Shown: positions 1 through 10,764 of the stretch, piece after piece | Layout of the letters: the number at the start of each line of letters is the position of its first letter | Position numbering within the stretch: position 1 is the stretch's first letter | Source of the DNA: Ovis canadensis | Lineage: Eukaryota; Chordata; Mammalia; Artiodactyla; Bovidae | Assembly (NCBI RefSeq): GCF_042477335.2 | Contig: NC_091257.1 | Span: 44,114,501 to 44,178,500, forward strand | Direction of reading: 5' to 3' | DNA length: 64,000 nucleotides | The notes under the pieces: generated by a model | Told to the model about the DNA's origin: nothing | The model's database searches: none | The model's input: the letters and a program-made list of their open reading frames with translations, nothing else | Made by a program: the position numbers and the translations under genes

Positions 1-386
1 TGCTTCAGATTACCTTGGAGGCATAAAGATAATGTAGCTGATAGCATCCGCCATAATAGCGTCAGCCCACGTATCAATAACATCACAGCAGCCACATAAC
101 CTTCTTCAGTTACCCCCTTCAAATATTTATTCCCCCCAACAAAACAAAACCACCCAGTTACCCATCATGAATGAAGACCCCCCAAGTGGGTCCTCGACCC
201 TGGTAGCTGCTTCATTATTAAAACAGGAGGTAGACTTGCACCTTTTGTCTGGAGAGGTCCATGTAGTGTCTGATGTCTCCAGGACTTTTCTCGATCTTTT
301 CTGAATCTTCTCCCAAACAGGCTTCCAGTATTCAGGATCCATATTGTGTCTCTTCTAACTCTAAATAAGACTTTGCTAATTTGTTT

Positions 387-532
387 TATTCCTGGAGTAG
401 GAAATGGCAACCCACTCCAGTGTTCTTGCCTGGGGAATCCCAGGGACGGGGGAGCCTGGTGGGCTGCTGTCTATGGGGTCGCACAGAGTCGGACACGACT
501 GAAGCATCTGAGCAGCAGCAGCAGAGCAGCTG
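387..532 (+). repeat. Bov-A-type SINE
   Basis: GGAAATGGCAACCCACTCCA to CACGACTGAAGCATCTGAGC followed by a CAG run. Confidence 0.9.
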
Positions 533-1068
533 ACACAAATATTATGTATGTGTGAATGTGTGTTCTGTCCATCTACTATGTATATTATTTAATTTTGGAA
601 AATAATGCCCTTTTGAGCACAGATCTTCTATTTTTCAGCACATTAATATGTGAGTGGTAAAAAATAATAAATTATAACCACATTCCAAGATAATGCTCAA
701 AAAAACTGAGATTTGTTTTTCCTTAGCCAAGCATCTGCTAAGAATGTTAGAGAAATATAATACTGTAATGGTTTTCCCATGAATAGTGACTTTCAGGTCA
801 AGATTTCAGGGTATATTGGCAATTCTAACTTATTGTTTTGCTCTCTCTTTTAATATAATGTCAAGATGTGCTTTTAAGCTCAAACAGGTGGTAGAGCTTA
901 TATCATGAATTCCCATTTTGTGGAGACTAAAACTGATTCATTGAAATTTCAAGATTCTAACAGAAGATTAGGTTGTTGAGAAAGGCCGGTTGAAAGCTCA
1001 AGACCCCTGCTATTCTATCTGGTTTCTGAGCCCCACTGGACCTGACAAGCCTCTCACTGAAATAACAG

Positions 1069-1276
1069 GCTTCCCAGGTGGCTCAGTGGTAAAGAATCCA
1101 CCTGTCAATGTAGGAGACACAGAAGGCATGGGTTTGACCCCTGGGTTGGGAAGATCCCCTTGAGGAGGAAACGGCAACCCACTCCATTATTCTTGCCTAG
1201 AAAAGTCCCATGGACAGAGAGCCTGGTGGGTTACAGTCCATGATGTTGCAATAGAGTTGGACGCAACTGAGCATGC
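1069..1276 (+). repeat. Bov-tA SINE
   Basis: tRNA-like head GCTTCCCAGGTGGCTCAGTG with pol III box B GGTTTGACCCC, then the Bov-A body to GGACGCAACTGAGCATGC. Confidence 0.92.
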
Positions 1277-2165
1277 GTTGGGAATATTGTCCCAAGCAGG
1301 CAGCCATATTCATAACACAGAGGTCAGATATGGTGGGAGGGAGAGTACATGCAACATCACATGTGGACTTTAATTTTAGTCTTGGCCAAATTTTGTAAAT
1401 AAAATCTAAAAAGCTACCATTTACTTAAAGATTACTGTGTAACAGTCTCTCTACTAACCCAGGTATACCAGACTTCCCAGTCTGAGGAGATCATTCACCT
1501 TTTAATGCCCCAGTACAAGCAGTACAAACCCCTTTTCATGGAAGCAGGAAGTCCAGGCTTTTAGCAGGCTCCCCCACCAGGTATTCCTGAGCTGCCTTGG
1601 GACCTGCGTCTTCTGTCTCTTCTGCAGTGTTTGCTACCATGCCCTCAGGCAGGGTGACCCGGTGACCCTCCCTCCTGTGCTCCCCCTCCTCAGGACCCTT
1701 CCCCCAAATGGCTCACAACAAAGGGAGGCTGGTGGTTAACAAGACTTTACTGAGGACCCGAGGTGACAGGAAGGAATTCAAGAGAAGAAAAAAAATTCAT
1801 TCTTAAACCTGGTTTTCACCCGTTCATCTACTCATTCAACTACGTGCTGAGCACCTTCTAGAACAGCAGCTTTCCCATGGCTATATTCTGTAGACTAGTG
1901 GGTAAGAAAGCTTCAAGCCCCTCCCTGAGGTCTCCTGTCTTATTCTTCTCTGCTCTGAACTTGCAGCCCTGCTGTGGGGACACCATACCCTGGGTGGTAC
2001 CCCACACACACACCCAACAAGGAGCATGCTTAGGAGCACAAGCCAGGGGGCAGCTCTAGCCCCTGAGAATAGTGGCTCATTTTTATTAGTGTTGTTGTGA
2101 AGTCCGACCTAGAATAACAACATTTAACAGATAATGATAATTCAGTGTTTTTTTTATCAGACATG

Positions 2166-2370
2166 AACTTTAGCAGATTAACTCATTTAATCCTCACGAC
2201 CCTAAGAGAAAGGTGATATTATTAATTCTCATTTTTACCCATTAGAAAAATGAGACACAGAAACATAAGTAACTTGCCCAAGGTCACAGCATTGCCAAGG
2301 AAGAGAAGCAGGATTATGAACCCAAGAAGCTTGGCCCCAGAGTTCATGCTTTTAATTACTGTACACTATC
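2166..2370 (+). repeat. MIR
   Basis: CTCATTTAATCCTCACGACC and AAGTAACTTGCCCAAGGTCA are MIR core signatures. Confidence 0.8.
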
Positions 2371-2399
2371 ACTTTCCAAACACACACACACTCCAAAGA

Positions 2400-2650
2400 G
2401 GAACTTCCTAATAACCTTCAATCCAACACTCTACCTCTAGGAATTTATTCTATTAGTACAAATACACATGTGCATAGAAGTGTCTCCAAGAATGTTTATG
2501 GCAGCAGTGTTTGTAATCGAAAAGGTAATTGTTAATCAGTAGAAGACAAGTTAACTTATAAGAAAAAAGCCATATGATTGAATACAATGCAGCTATTAAA
2601 GAGAAAAATGTAGAGTCTTCTGGTTTAACAAGATGTACTGATGGAGCACC
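2400..2650 (+). mobile_element. Old L1 ORF2 3' fragment
   Basis: The text ATTTATTC...GGCAGCAGTGTTTGTAAT...ATACAATGCAGCTATTAAA is the end of mammalian L1 ORF2. Confidence 0.7.
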
Positions 2651-2811
2651 TGTATTTATATCATTGCCTTTCTAAGAAAGCATTAGGATAATAGTAATGG
2701 AATCTTTTTAAAAGCTGAAGTTCACAACACTAAAGAGAGTAGAAAGGAGGCCACTAATATACAAGAAAACTCAACAAGTTTCTGTATAACAAAAAGCAGA
2801 TGAAACAGTAC

Positions 2812-3295
2812 TGTTGCACGAAGGCGGACCCCTTCCAGGGCCTGAAACCCGGCTCTTGTCTAACATTCGAAAATGAATTGTCCGAGGAGACACATGTGCT
2901 GGCAAAGCAAGAGATTTTATTGGGTAAGGGCCCCCGGGTGGAGAGCAGTAGGGTAAGGAAACCCAGGAGTACTGCTCTGCAGCATGGCTCGCAGTCTCGG
3001 GTTTTATGGTGATGGGATTAGTTTCCGGGTGGTCTTTGGCCAATCATTCTAATTCAGAGTCTTTCCTGGTGGCGCACACATCGCTCAGCCAAGATGGATG
3101 CTAGCGAGAAGGATTCTGGGAAGCGGACAGACACACGGTGTCTCCTTTCGACCTTTCCCGAACTCTACCGATTGGTGGTGGCTTATTAGTTCCATATTCC
3201 TTATCAGGATCTCCTGTCATAAAACAACTCATGCAAGTGGTTACCATGGTGCCTGGCCAGGGTGGGCGGTTTCAATCAGTGTGCTTCCCCTAACA
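2812..3295 (-). mobile_element. Solo LTR of an endogenous retrovirus
   Basis: On the minus strand the element begins TGTTAGGGGAAGC and ends CTTCGTGCAACA (TG...CA). It contains a CCAAT-like ATTGGCC and an AATAAAATCTCTTGC polyadenylation region about 100 bp before its end. It is flanked by the 4-bp duplication GTAC (2808-2811 and 3296-3299), which suits class I ERVs. No internal retroviral genes are present on either side, so this is a solo LTR left by recombination. Family name not assigned. Confidence 0.88.
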
Positions 3296-3383
3296 GTACT
3301 AATTAATTTTTAAAATAAAGCAGAAAGCCAGCATACTGAGTGGTACCTCATGGAAGCTCTTGGCTTGGATAGTAGAACTGAAG

Positions 3384-3577
3384 TGAGTGAAAGTTGCTCG
3401 GTCATGTCTGACTCTTTGAGACCTCATGGACTATTCAGTCTGTGGAATTCTCCAGGCCAGAATACTGGAGTGGGTAGCTATTCCCTTCTCCAGCAGATCT
3501 TCCTGACCCAGGAATCAAACCAGGGTCTCCTGCATTGCAGGCAGATTCTTTACCAACTGAGCTATCAGGGAAGCCCA
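3384..3577 (-). repeat. Bov-tA SINE
   Basis: Reverse-oriented: body first (GTCATGTCTGACTCTTTGAG), tRNA-like head last (GAGCTATCAGGGAAGCCC). Confidence 0.92.
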
Positions 3578-3678
3578 TGGAACTTAAGAGTAGGTCTGAA
3601 AATGTGGGTCTGGATATGGAAATCAAAAGTTCCTATCCCTCCTCTACCTGTGGGAAGACTATTAAACAAATAAATAAA

Positions 3679-3725
3679 AGAATGAATGAATGAATGCTCA
3701 AATAAATAAACAGATGAATAAATAC
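3679..3725. repeat. GAAT/AAAT simple repeat
   Basis: GAATGAATGAATGAATG followed by AAATAAATAAACAGATGAAT between a SINE and an L1. Confidence 0.85.
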
Positions 3726-3791
3726 AACAAAAATTATGGTAGGAGTCAGGGTCTTATTTAAACATCTAAATTATTCAATGAACTGTGTAAT

Positions 3792-4760
3792 CAGTTCTTT
3801 TTTTTTTTTTTAATTTTAAAATCTTTAATTCTTACATGCGTTCCCAAACATGACCCCCCCTCCAACCTCCCTCCCCACAACATCTCTCTGGGTCATCCCC
3901 ATGCACCAGCCCCAAGCATGCTGCACCCTACGTCAGACATGGACTGGCGATTCAATTCTTACATGATAGTATGCATGTTAGAATTCCCATTCTCCCAAAT
4001 CATCCCACCCTCTCCCTCTCCCTCTGAGTCCAAAAGTCCGTTATACACATCTGTGTCTTTTTTCCTGTCTTGCATACAGGGTCGTCATTGCCATCTTCCT
4101 AAATTCCATATATATGTGTTAGTATACTGTATTGGTGTTTTTCTTTCTGGCTTACTTCACTCTGTATAATTGGCTCCAGTTTCATCCATCTCATCAGAAC
4201 TGATTCAAATGAATTCTTTTTAACGGCTGAGTAATACTCCATTGTGTATATGTACCACAGCTTTCTTATCCATTCATCTGCTGATGGACATCTAGGTTGT
4301 TTCCATGTCCTGGCTATTATAAACAGTGCTGCGATGAACATTGGGGTACATGTATCTCTTTCAATTCTGGTTTCCTCGGTGTGTATGCCCAGCAGTGGGA
4401 TTGCTGGGTCATAAGGCAGTTCTATTTGCAATTTTTTAAGGAATCTCCACACTGTTCTCCATAGTGGCTGTACTAGTTTGCATTCCCACCAACAGTGTAG
4501 GAGGGTTCCCTTTTCTCCACACCCTCTCCAGCATTTATTGCTTGCAGATTTTTGGATCGCAGCCATTCTGACTGGTGTGAAGTGGTACCTCATTGTGGTT
4601 TTGATTTGCATTTCTCTAATGATGAGTGATGTTGAGCATCTTTTCATGTGTTTGTTAGCCATCCGTATGTCTTCTTTGGAGAAATGTCTATTTAGTTCTT
4701 TGGCCCATTTTTTGATAGGGTCATTTATTTTTCTGGAGTTGAGCTGCATAAGTTGCTTGT
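3792..4760 (-). mobile_element. 5'-truncated L1 (ORF2 C-terminus and 3' end)
   Basis: The poly-T at 3797-3812 is the tail of a minus-strand L1. The ORF2 C-terminal region is readable ([34 protein letters not shown]). A long target duplication flanks it: 3766-3791 and 4761-4786 match at 22 of 26 bases. The element is the same family as the copy at 36570-38070. Confidence 0.92.
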
Positions 4761-4862
4761 CTAAACTATTGATTGAATTGTGTAATGAACTAGTCAGGAT
4801 AACTAGAGTGGATGTCAATATCCAAGAATAAAGCCCCTCTAGTTCTTTATTTAGATGCCACA

Positions 4863-5099
4863 TCATAGCAGAAAGCTTCCTGCCAGTTCACTAAAAGTAC
4901 ACAGGTCAGTTGATAAATCACACCAACATTCACAGAGCTCCCTGTCAACTTCAAACTCCTCTCTTAGGTAAAAATACAAATCATAAGACATCACCAGACA
5001 TGTGAGAAGAGCTGCAACATCAATGACAGCAATCAAGAAAAAGATCCAAACTGGCAAGGACAAGGGAATGTCAGGAGAGTTGGCAACCACATCTGCCAT
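4863..5099 (-). CDS. Unassigned 78-codon ORF with a predicted membrane segment
   Basis: ATG at 5099 opens 78 codons. Residues 15-39 are strongly hydrophobic ([20 protein letters not shown]...), followed by an acidic, cysteine-containing tail ([20 protein letters not shown]). It is outside any element I recognise, although the stop lies about 75 bp from the 3' flank of an L1. The start context (TTTGAATGG) is weak and there is no supporting splice or promoter signal. It may be a chance ORF. Confidence 0.2.
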   Translation of the reverse strand: MADVVANSPDIPLSLPVWIFFLIAVIDVAALLTCLVMSYDLYFYLREEFEVDRELCECWCDLSTDLCTFSELAGSFLL

Positions 5100-5510
5100 T
5101 CAAAGTTATGGGCAAGTTTGCAGCAAACGACACTGCAGCTAGATTCTGAGTGAGGGGGGAGGATAAAAGGGGAGAATCTTTGCAGCTTGAAACCAAGAAC
5201 ATTCTCTGAGTCTGCAGGAGTCATGACAGAAAGCCTAGAGAATCTGAACACGTTCATTCACTCTGCTCTTAAAACTGCTTACATAGCTATAATAATGTAA
5301 ACACGATTCACACTTCTTGAACTCTCAGAATTAGTATACAGGCCAGTAGTGGCAAACTGGTGGCTCTCAAGCAAAATTAGGCCTCCAGAGGTGTTTTGTA
5401 TAGCTGATGACATTTTAAAATTTTTATTGCACCTCTGTTAGATAGCAGAAACTACCACTCTGTTTCCTTCACTCAGTTCACAAGTTTATGTAAACAGAAC
5501 CCTGCAGAGT

Positions 5511-5951
5511 TTATGGCCCAGGGTAGGTATTTGTTATTTTTGATGTGCAGCATCCTTTCCCTCTTTCTTTTGATTTCCTTTGGAGGAACCCCTTCTGTGC
5601 CTTGGGTGGAGCTCCAGACCTGGTTCCAGAGGTGGTGATTAGATAATCAGCATACCCAGGGTCCTCAGTTCCAGCAATGGGTTCAGAGATGAGCCTGAGA
5701 ACACAGTGTTCCAATCCTAAAGAATCCTGAAGTTTGACTGGAAAGAAACTTTCTCTCTTTCCACTGAATTTATTGGATTTGAGCTTGAGAAAGTGAAAAT
5801 CTGGAGCAGGTGCCAATATCTTGCCTCCTTGACTAGAAAGAAAGAAGCTAAGTCCTGACAACACCTTTAAATGAAGCTTTGCATCAGGCTGCATTTTCCC
5901 CCAATGCTTTGCTGTTATGTGAGCAAATTTCCTTTCCTTTTCCTTTTTCAT
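5511..5951 (-). CDS. Unassigned 146-codon ORF
   Basis: ATG at 5951 (context CTCAGATGA, weak) opens 146 codons rich in Lys and Ser, beginning MKKEKERKFAHITAKHWGKM. No repeat family explains it and I do not recognise a domain. Its strand matches the direction of the neighbouring FAM107B gene in human synteny, so an upstream alternative exon is conceivable, but no good GT donor closes it. Confidence 0.2.
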   Translation of the reverse strand: MKKEKERKFAHITAKHWGKMQPDAKLHLKVLSGLSFFLSSQGGKILAPAPDFHFLKLKSNKFSGKRESFFPVKLQDSLGLEHCVLRLISEPIAGTEDPGYADYLITTSGTRSGAPPKAQKGFLQRKSKERGKGCCTSKITNTYPGP

Positions 5952-6005
5952 CTGAGCTTTCTGTCACTCCCTACTGAAAGAGTTCAAATCAATATATGAC
6001 CTACA

Positions 6006-6160
6006 GGGCTTCCCTGGTGGCTCACCTGGTAAAGAATTCACTTGCAATGCAGGAGACCTGGGTTCAATCCCTGGGTTGGGAAGATCCTCTGGAGAAGGGA
6101 ACGGCTACACACTCCAGTATTCTGACCTGGAGAACTCCATGAACTATATGGTCCACGTGT
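6006..6160 (+). repeat. Bov-tA SINE, 3' truncated
   Basis: GGGCTTCCCTGGTGGCTCAC head and Bov-A body to about 6160, where it departs from the consensus. Confidence 0.88.
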
Positions 6161-6686
6161 ACCAGCAAATCACAGGAGAAGACTTCATTATGGTTACAGA
6201 ACAGAATGAGGACATAATCCGCATTGGCAATGGCAAGATAAAGAGGGAGCTGAGTGACTCTACTAAAGGGGAAAGTTGCAGAGAAGATGATATAAGTAGA
6301 GAGAAGGGTTAGGTTTGTTCATGTTCTTATATTTCAAAGTCAGGAAATGCTTTCTATGGTGGATACAAAGAGAAATAGAGTTAGGTGTGATGTTGAAGGC
6401 TGCCGAGGTCACCAAAGGGAGGATTGTAAATAGAGATGGAGCAATATTGGAAAGAGATGGTGTGGAGTAAGTGCTAAATGCTCACCTATCTTATTAGAAA
6501 AGTAATGGATAATGTCTAGCACTGATAAATAGAGACATAAGCATGTTAGTTAGTGGGATGGTTCATCATCCATCAGAGCAGACTGTCAATAGATAATATT
6601 TTAAGTCAATAAATTAAGGAATATAAACCTTTCACTTACAGTACAGTGCTGTTTATCAGAAAAACTAAAAGACAGATAAAAAGTTG

Positions 6687-6730
6687 CCTTGGAGCAAGGC
6701 AAGAGGTTCTCCTCTTGCCTTGCTCCAAGG
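6687..6730. repeat. Perfect 20-bp inverted repeat with 4-nt loop
   Basis: The left arm CCTTGGAGCAAGGCAAGAGG (6687-6706) and the right arm (6711-6730) are exact reverse complements around TTCT. Pairing stops at both outer ends. Confidence 0.97.
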
Positions 6731-6834
6731 AGATGAGACAGACAGTTCACTTTTTTTATGAACCCTTATGTATGGTTCATGCTAAAATCATGTGCAAGTT
6801 TTATTTTAATTCATTTTTTAAAGGAATAGAGTCA

Positions 6835-7152
6835 ATTTATATGTCACAATATGGGAAATCCTCAAGATACGTTTTGAATGACAAAGCAAGTTGGAAACAA
6901 GTTATATATAATACGTTCCCAATTGTATTAAACTCATGTATATATCTATATATACCCTTATATAGATATATACATGAGTGTGTTTACATTTATGTAGAAA
7001 ATTCGCAGAAGTATACCCTATAAAGTTAGTATCTGTCTCTGGAGAGAGGGCGTCTCGGTAAATGTCTGGCCTGGTAAGGAGACACTTTTCATGGTTTACC
7101 CTGTTGGTTGAATTTTTTAACTTTATGCAAATATTTTTCAATTAAAAAAAAA
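6835..7152 (+). mobile_element. Old L1-like 3' fragment containing a perfect hairpin
   Basis: CTCAAGATACG...AAGCAAG and the end TTTATGCAAATATTTTTCAA followed by an A run fit an old L1 3' end. A perfect 21-bp inverted repeat (6932-6979) lies within it. Confidence 0.55.
6932..6979. repeat. Perfect 21-bp inverted repeat with 6-nt loop
   Basis: 6932-6952 and 6959-6979 are exact reverse complements around TACCCT. The arms read outward from ACTCATGTATATATCTATAT. Confidence 0.97.
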
Positions 7153-7298
7153 AACTAGCTTAGAAGCATTCCAAAGTAACACGGCACCAACATAATTATT
7201 TCTAGGCAGAGTCTCAGATAAAAGTTGACAACTTAGCTGAAATGACGTCTCCAAAGAGAAGACTGACAGGGCTGATATCAGTCGCCTAAGAGTGAATG

Positions 7299-7329
7299 AA
7301 GGCATTCTGTGCCATCATCAGAATGCCTT
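7299..7329. repeat. 11-bp inverted repeat with 9-nt loop
   Basis: AAGGCATTCTG (7299-7309) pairs with CAGAATGCCTT (7319-7329). Confidence 0.85.
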
Positions 7330-9614
7330 AAGGATGTGAATCATTTTCCGTACAGAACTCCGAGGTGAAACACTAAGGGGGGGTGGGGGGGACATATTTA
7401 CTTAAATGATGTTAATATATTGAGAAGCCATTGTGTGTCAGATTCTGAGTGTGGTGTTGTCGTGAGCATGAGCCAAACAAGACAGGATCCTTGCTTTCCT
7501 GGGGCTCCCAGGCCAGTGGGGCATGTGAGAGAGTGTGTCAAGTGGTAAGGGAAGCCCGCTGGCTCCCGGAAACAAAATGGGATGTGCAGGGAAGGACGAC
7601 TGACCCACATACAGGTCTGCAGACATTCACTTTCTCCTTGAAGATCCCACTCATCACTGCCCTACCACACAACCTGGGCCTGGTAGAGGGGCAGAGGCCC
7701 TGCCCTCCCCTTCACAAATCCAGCCCAAGAAAACCACACCTGTCCCTTCTCCTCCACGGCTCAGCTAATACTAGCCTATGGTTGTGATGGTTGATTTTAG
7801 GTGACAACTTGATCGAGCTAAGGATGCCCAGATTGCTGCTAAGACATGATTTCCAGGTGTGTCCTTGAGGGTGCCTGCAGGAGAGAGGAGCAGTTGAGGG
7901 CGTAGATGCCCCTCTCCAGTGTGGGTGAGTGCCTGCCAGGTCACTGAGAAGCCAAGAGCACAGAAAGTGGAGGAAGAGTGACTTCATTCTCTCTCTCTCT
8001 CGGGATGAGACATCCATCTTCACTGCCTTCGGGCATCAGCGCTCCTGGTTCTGACTTTGGGATTCAGATAGGGGTTTGCACCATCAGCTGTCTGATTCTC
8101 AGGCCTCTGGACTTGGACTGATTCACAGCAGCTTGCCTGATTCTCCAGCTCACAGACAGCAGGTCATGATACTGCCTGGCCTCCATAACCATGTGAGCCA
8201 ATTTCTATAATAAATCTCCTCTTACATCTTCCTACCTAGGTATCTAAATATCTATGTGTCCATTGGTTCTGTTTATCTGATGAGTCCTGACTAAATACAT
8301 AGTGGTATGGAAGCAGACTCTACTGATTACAAAAGGGAATCACAGCTCTCAAAACCCTGTTCTTTTTTTTTTTTTTTCACCAGCTACTAGGTAACATCAC
8401 TGTCTGTGTCCCAGAGCCCCAGGAGAGCCCTTCAGTGTCCCAAGGGCTTCCGACTTCCTCCTTCCTCTCTAGTATCCTAGTCTTACCCTGTCTAGACTCC
8501 TTAGAGACTCGGCAAGAGACAAGGCCCCGAGAGAGGAAGGGGAACCCCTTCCTCCCGAGGGTCGCCTTGCTGGATGTTTCCTGCCAGAGAGTGATTGACT
8601 CTGGGAACATCCCCTGTCCTAACAGAAGACGCGCCTTAGCCTCCAGGCCTTAGCCCACCTCCTAGTGAGACAAACAATCACCCCAGAACTCAGGGGACCC
8701 TCACCAGTCCCTGAAAGCAGCAGGAAGGACCAGCTTCTTCCTAAACACGGAGGAAGGAAGGTCACCTATAGGAGAGAGGAATAGCAGGGGAAAGGCAGGA
8801 AGCAGGTCCCTCAGCTGTCAGACCCAGAAACACAGCTGTGCTCCTAGTCCAGGCCGATAACAGTGTCATTGTGTGAGCCCACATCCTCTCCCCCTCCTCA
8901 TATTTATTTTAAAATCAAAGTGAATTAAAAATAAGTTTTAAAAGAAAACAAAGTAAAACAAAAGATAAATAAAAATATGCTTCCTTTTTTTTGGTAAAAA
9001 TTTCTCAAACACTTCTGAGACTATTGAAAATGCCCTTATTATTTTTTTGCAAAATGAGATTGGACTATATATGCCTCAGATGAAAACTGTCCTTTCCTCA
9101 CATTTCCAGAATTCTCTTTACCCCTATTTTTAATCCTCACACAGAAATCCCAGCTGACTACAACATAAATCTTTTGGGGGGAGTAAAAGCAAAAGCTTCT
9201 TTGCTTTCCACCCAAAAGCACAGCTGAAATTAAAAGGTCTGACAGATCAGGTAGGCTGAAAAAAGTCAAACCTCTCTGATGCTCAGCTAATCTCCAAGCT
9301 TCAGGATTATATTTCCATCATTACAGCTTCAACAAATACTTCTGGGAAATACTGATCTGTCAGGTTCCTAATTAGTCTCTTTCAGTGGGGCCCTTGATCT
9401 CAAGTAGAGTCATATTCCCCAGATGTACCCATTTCCCAGATCCTTCCACCATTCTTCTTGGTCCACAGCCTGCCACCAAGGGGTGTATTCAGCCCCCAGG
9501 GGTGACTATAAAACAAGCAGTGGCTGTTGGGAGCAGCGCTGATGAGTTCACAGATAGAATATATCCTTAGGACAGTGGCTAGTCTATCTCATCACACAGT
9601 TACTATGATGTCTT
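7330..9614. other. Intergenic DNA
   Basis: Apart from the old repeat at 7785 I recognise nothing. It has a G-rich run near 7376-7391, a CT run near 7988 and an A/T-rich stretch at 8905-9000. Confidence 0.6.
7785..8305 (+). mobile_element. Old mammalian interspersed repeat, family uncertain
   Basis: The text from GATGGTTGATTTTAGGTGAC to GTTTATCTGATGAGTCCTGA is a common ancient mammalian repeat. The end CCTATAATAAATCTC-like segment recurs at 53160-53240. Confidence 0.6.
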
Positions 9615-9968
9615 TTTTAAAAAGTAGTTTTCTTTATTTATTTTTGTGCTGGGTCTTCATTGCTCTGGGCAGGCTTTTTCTAGTTGTGGCAAGTGGCTGG
9701 GGGGCTACTCTCTAGTTGCAGTGTGCGGGCTTCTCATTGCAGTGGCTTCTTTTGTTGTGGAGCATGGGCTCTAGGGAGCAAGGGCGTTAGTAGTTGTGGC
9801 ACGTGGGCTCAGTAGCTGCAGTTCCCAGGCTCTAGAGCACAGCCTCAATAGTTATGGCACACAGACTTAGTTGCTCCAAGGCATGTGGGATTTTCTCAGA
9901 CCAGGGATGGAACCCATGTCTCCTGCATTGGCAGGTGGATTCTTTACCACTGAGCCACCAGGGAAACC
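9615..9968 (-). repeat. CHR-type tRNA-derived SINE
   Basis: Reverse-oriented, with GTTGTGGCACGTGGGCTCAG-type body and head ending ACCACTGAGCCACCAGGGAA. Confidence 0.85.
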
Positions 9969-10433
9969 CTACTATGATATCTTATCCATAGATAGTCTCT
10001 GGATGTGTATAAGGTTTTGCTGTAGTAGTTTCAGAGTAAAAAGGCATCTGCCCTAAACCACATACGTCATGCCCTTCCCCAACAGCTGCCCCTGGGCAGC
10101 GGTTCATCCTGTATTCACATGTCACCTTACTTAGGACTTGCAGAGCCTTGCAGTCTCCATCCTCCCAGGGGCAGGTGTAGTAACTATGTTTGTTTTCCTG
10201 CTCTACTGGTGGTGATGAAGGAACGAGGAGGGCAGGTCCCCTGCCAGTTGGCCACAAATTAGAAATCTTTATACTGTAGTAAGGAAATAAGAAAAAGGAT
10301 TCTAAAGCATCATATATGATCTCATTGGTTAAAAGGAAAGAAACTGAGTTTTGAATAAAATGTGAGTATGTGTCTTGATATGGTTCAAAGGTTTTGTGCA
10401 AGTCCTAAGTGACTAAAGAGTAGTAAAATAACA

Positions 10434-10741
10434 GTGAAAGCCGCTCAGTCATGTCCAACTCTTTGCAACCTCATGGACTCTACAGTCCATGGAATTCTCC
10501 AGGCCAGAATACTGGAGTGGGTAGCCTTCCCCTTCTCCAGGGGATCTTCCCAACCCAGGGATCGAACCCAGGTCTCCCACATTGCAGGTGATTCTTTACC
10601 AGCTGAGCCACAAGGGAAACCCAAGAATACTGGAGTGGGTAGAATATCCCTTCTCCAGGGGATCGTCCTAACCCAGGAATTGAACCAGGGTCTCCTGCAT
10701 TGCAGGCGGATTCTTTACCAACTAAGCTATGTGGGAAGCCC
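10434..10741 (-). repeat. Bov-tA SINE with a duplicated tRNA-like head
   Basis: A full reverse Bov-tA ends near 10620 and is followed by a second partial copy (AAGAATACTGGAGTGGGTAG ... GGGAAGCCCC). The same arrangement occurs at 13409 and 28037, so it is a subfamily. Confidence 0.88.
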
Positions 10742-10764
10742 CAGTGAAAGAATCTAACTAAAAT

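Larger units (their letters stand above)
1..2165. other. Intergenic DNA around two SINEs
   Basis: Outside the SINEs at 387 and 1069 I see no gene: 1-386, 533-1068 and 1277-2165 are AT-rich or mixed unique DNA with only short ORFs. Confidence 0.6.
4787..6005. other. Non-repeat intergenic block with two minus-strand ORFs
   Basis: No recognised repeat. It contains the 78- and 146-codon ORFs. A plus-strand TATA-like GATAAAAGG is at about 5162. Confidence 0.5.

Noticed and set aside
1069..1150. tRNA-like heads with pol III box B in many places
   Set aside because: They are heads of Bov-tA/CHR SINEs; they do not show a complete cloverleaf and are joined to SINE bodies, so no tRNA gene is called.
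2771..3043. 90-codon minus ORF and overlapping 70-codon plus ORF
   Set aside because: Both lie in the solo LTR and have no retroviral domain.
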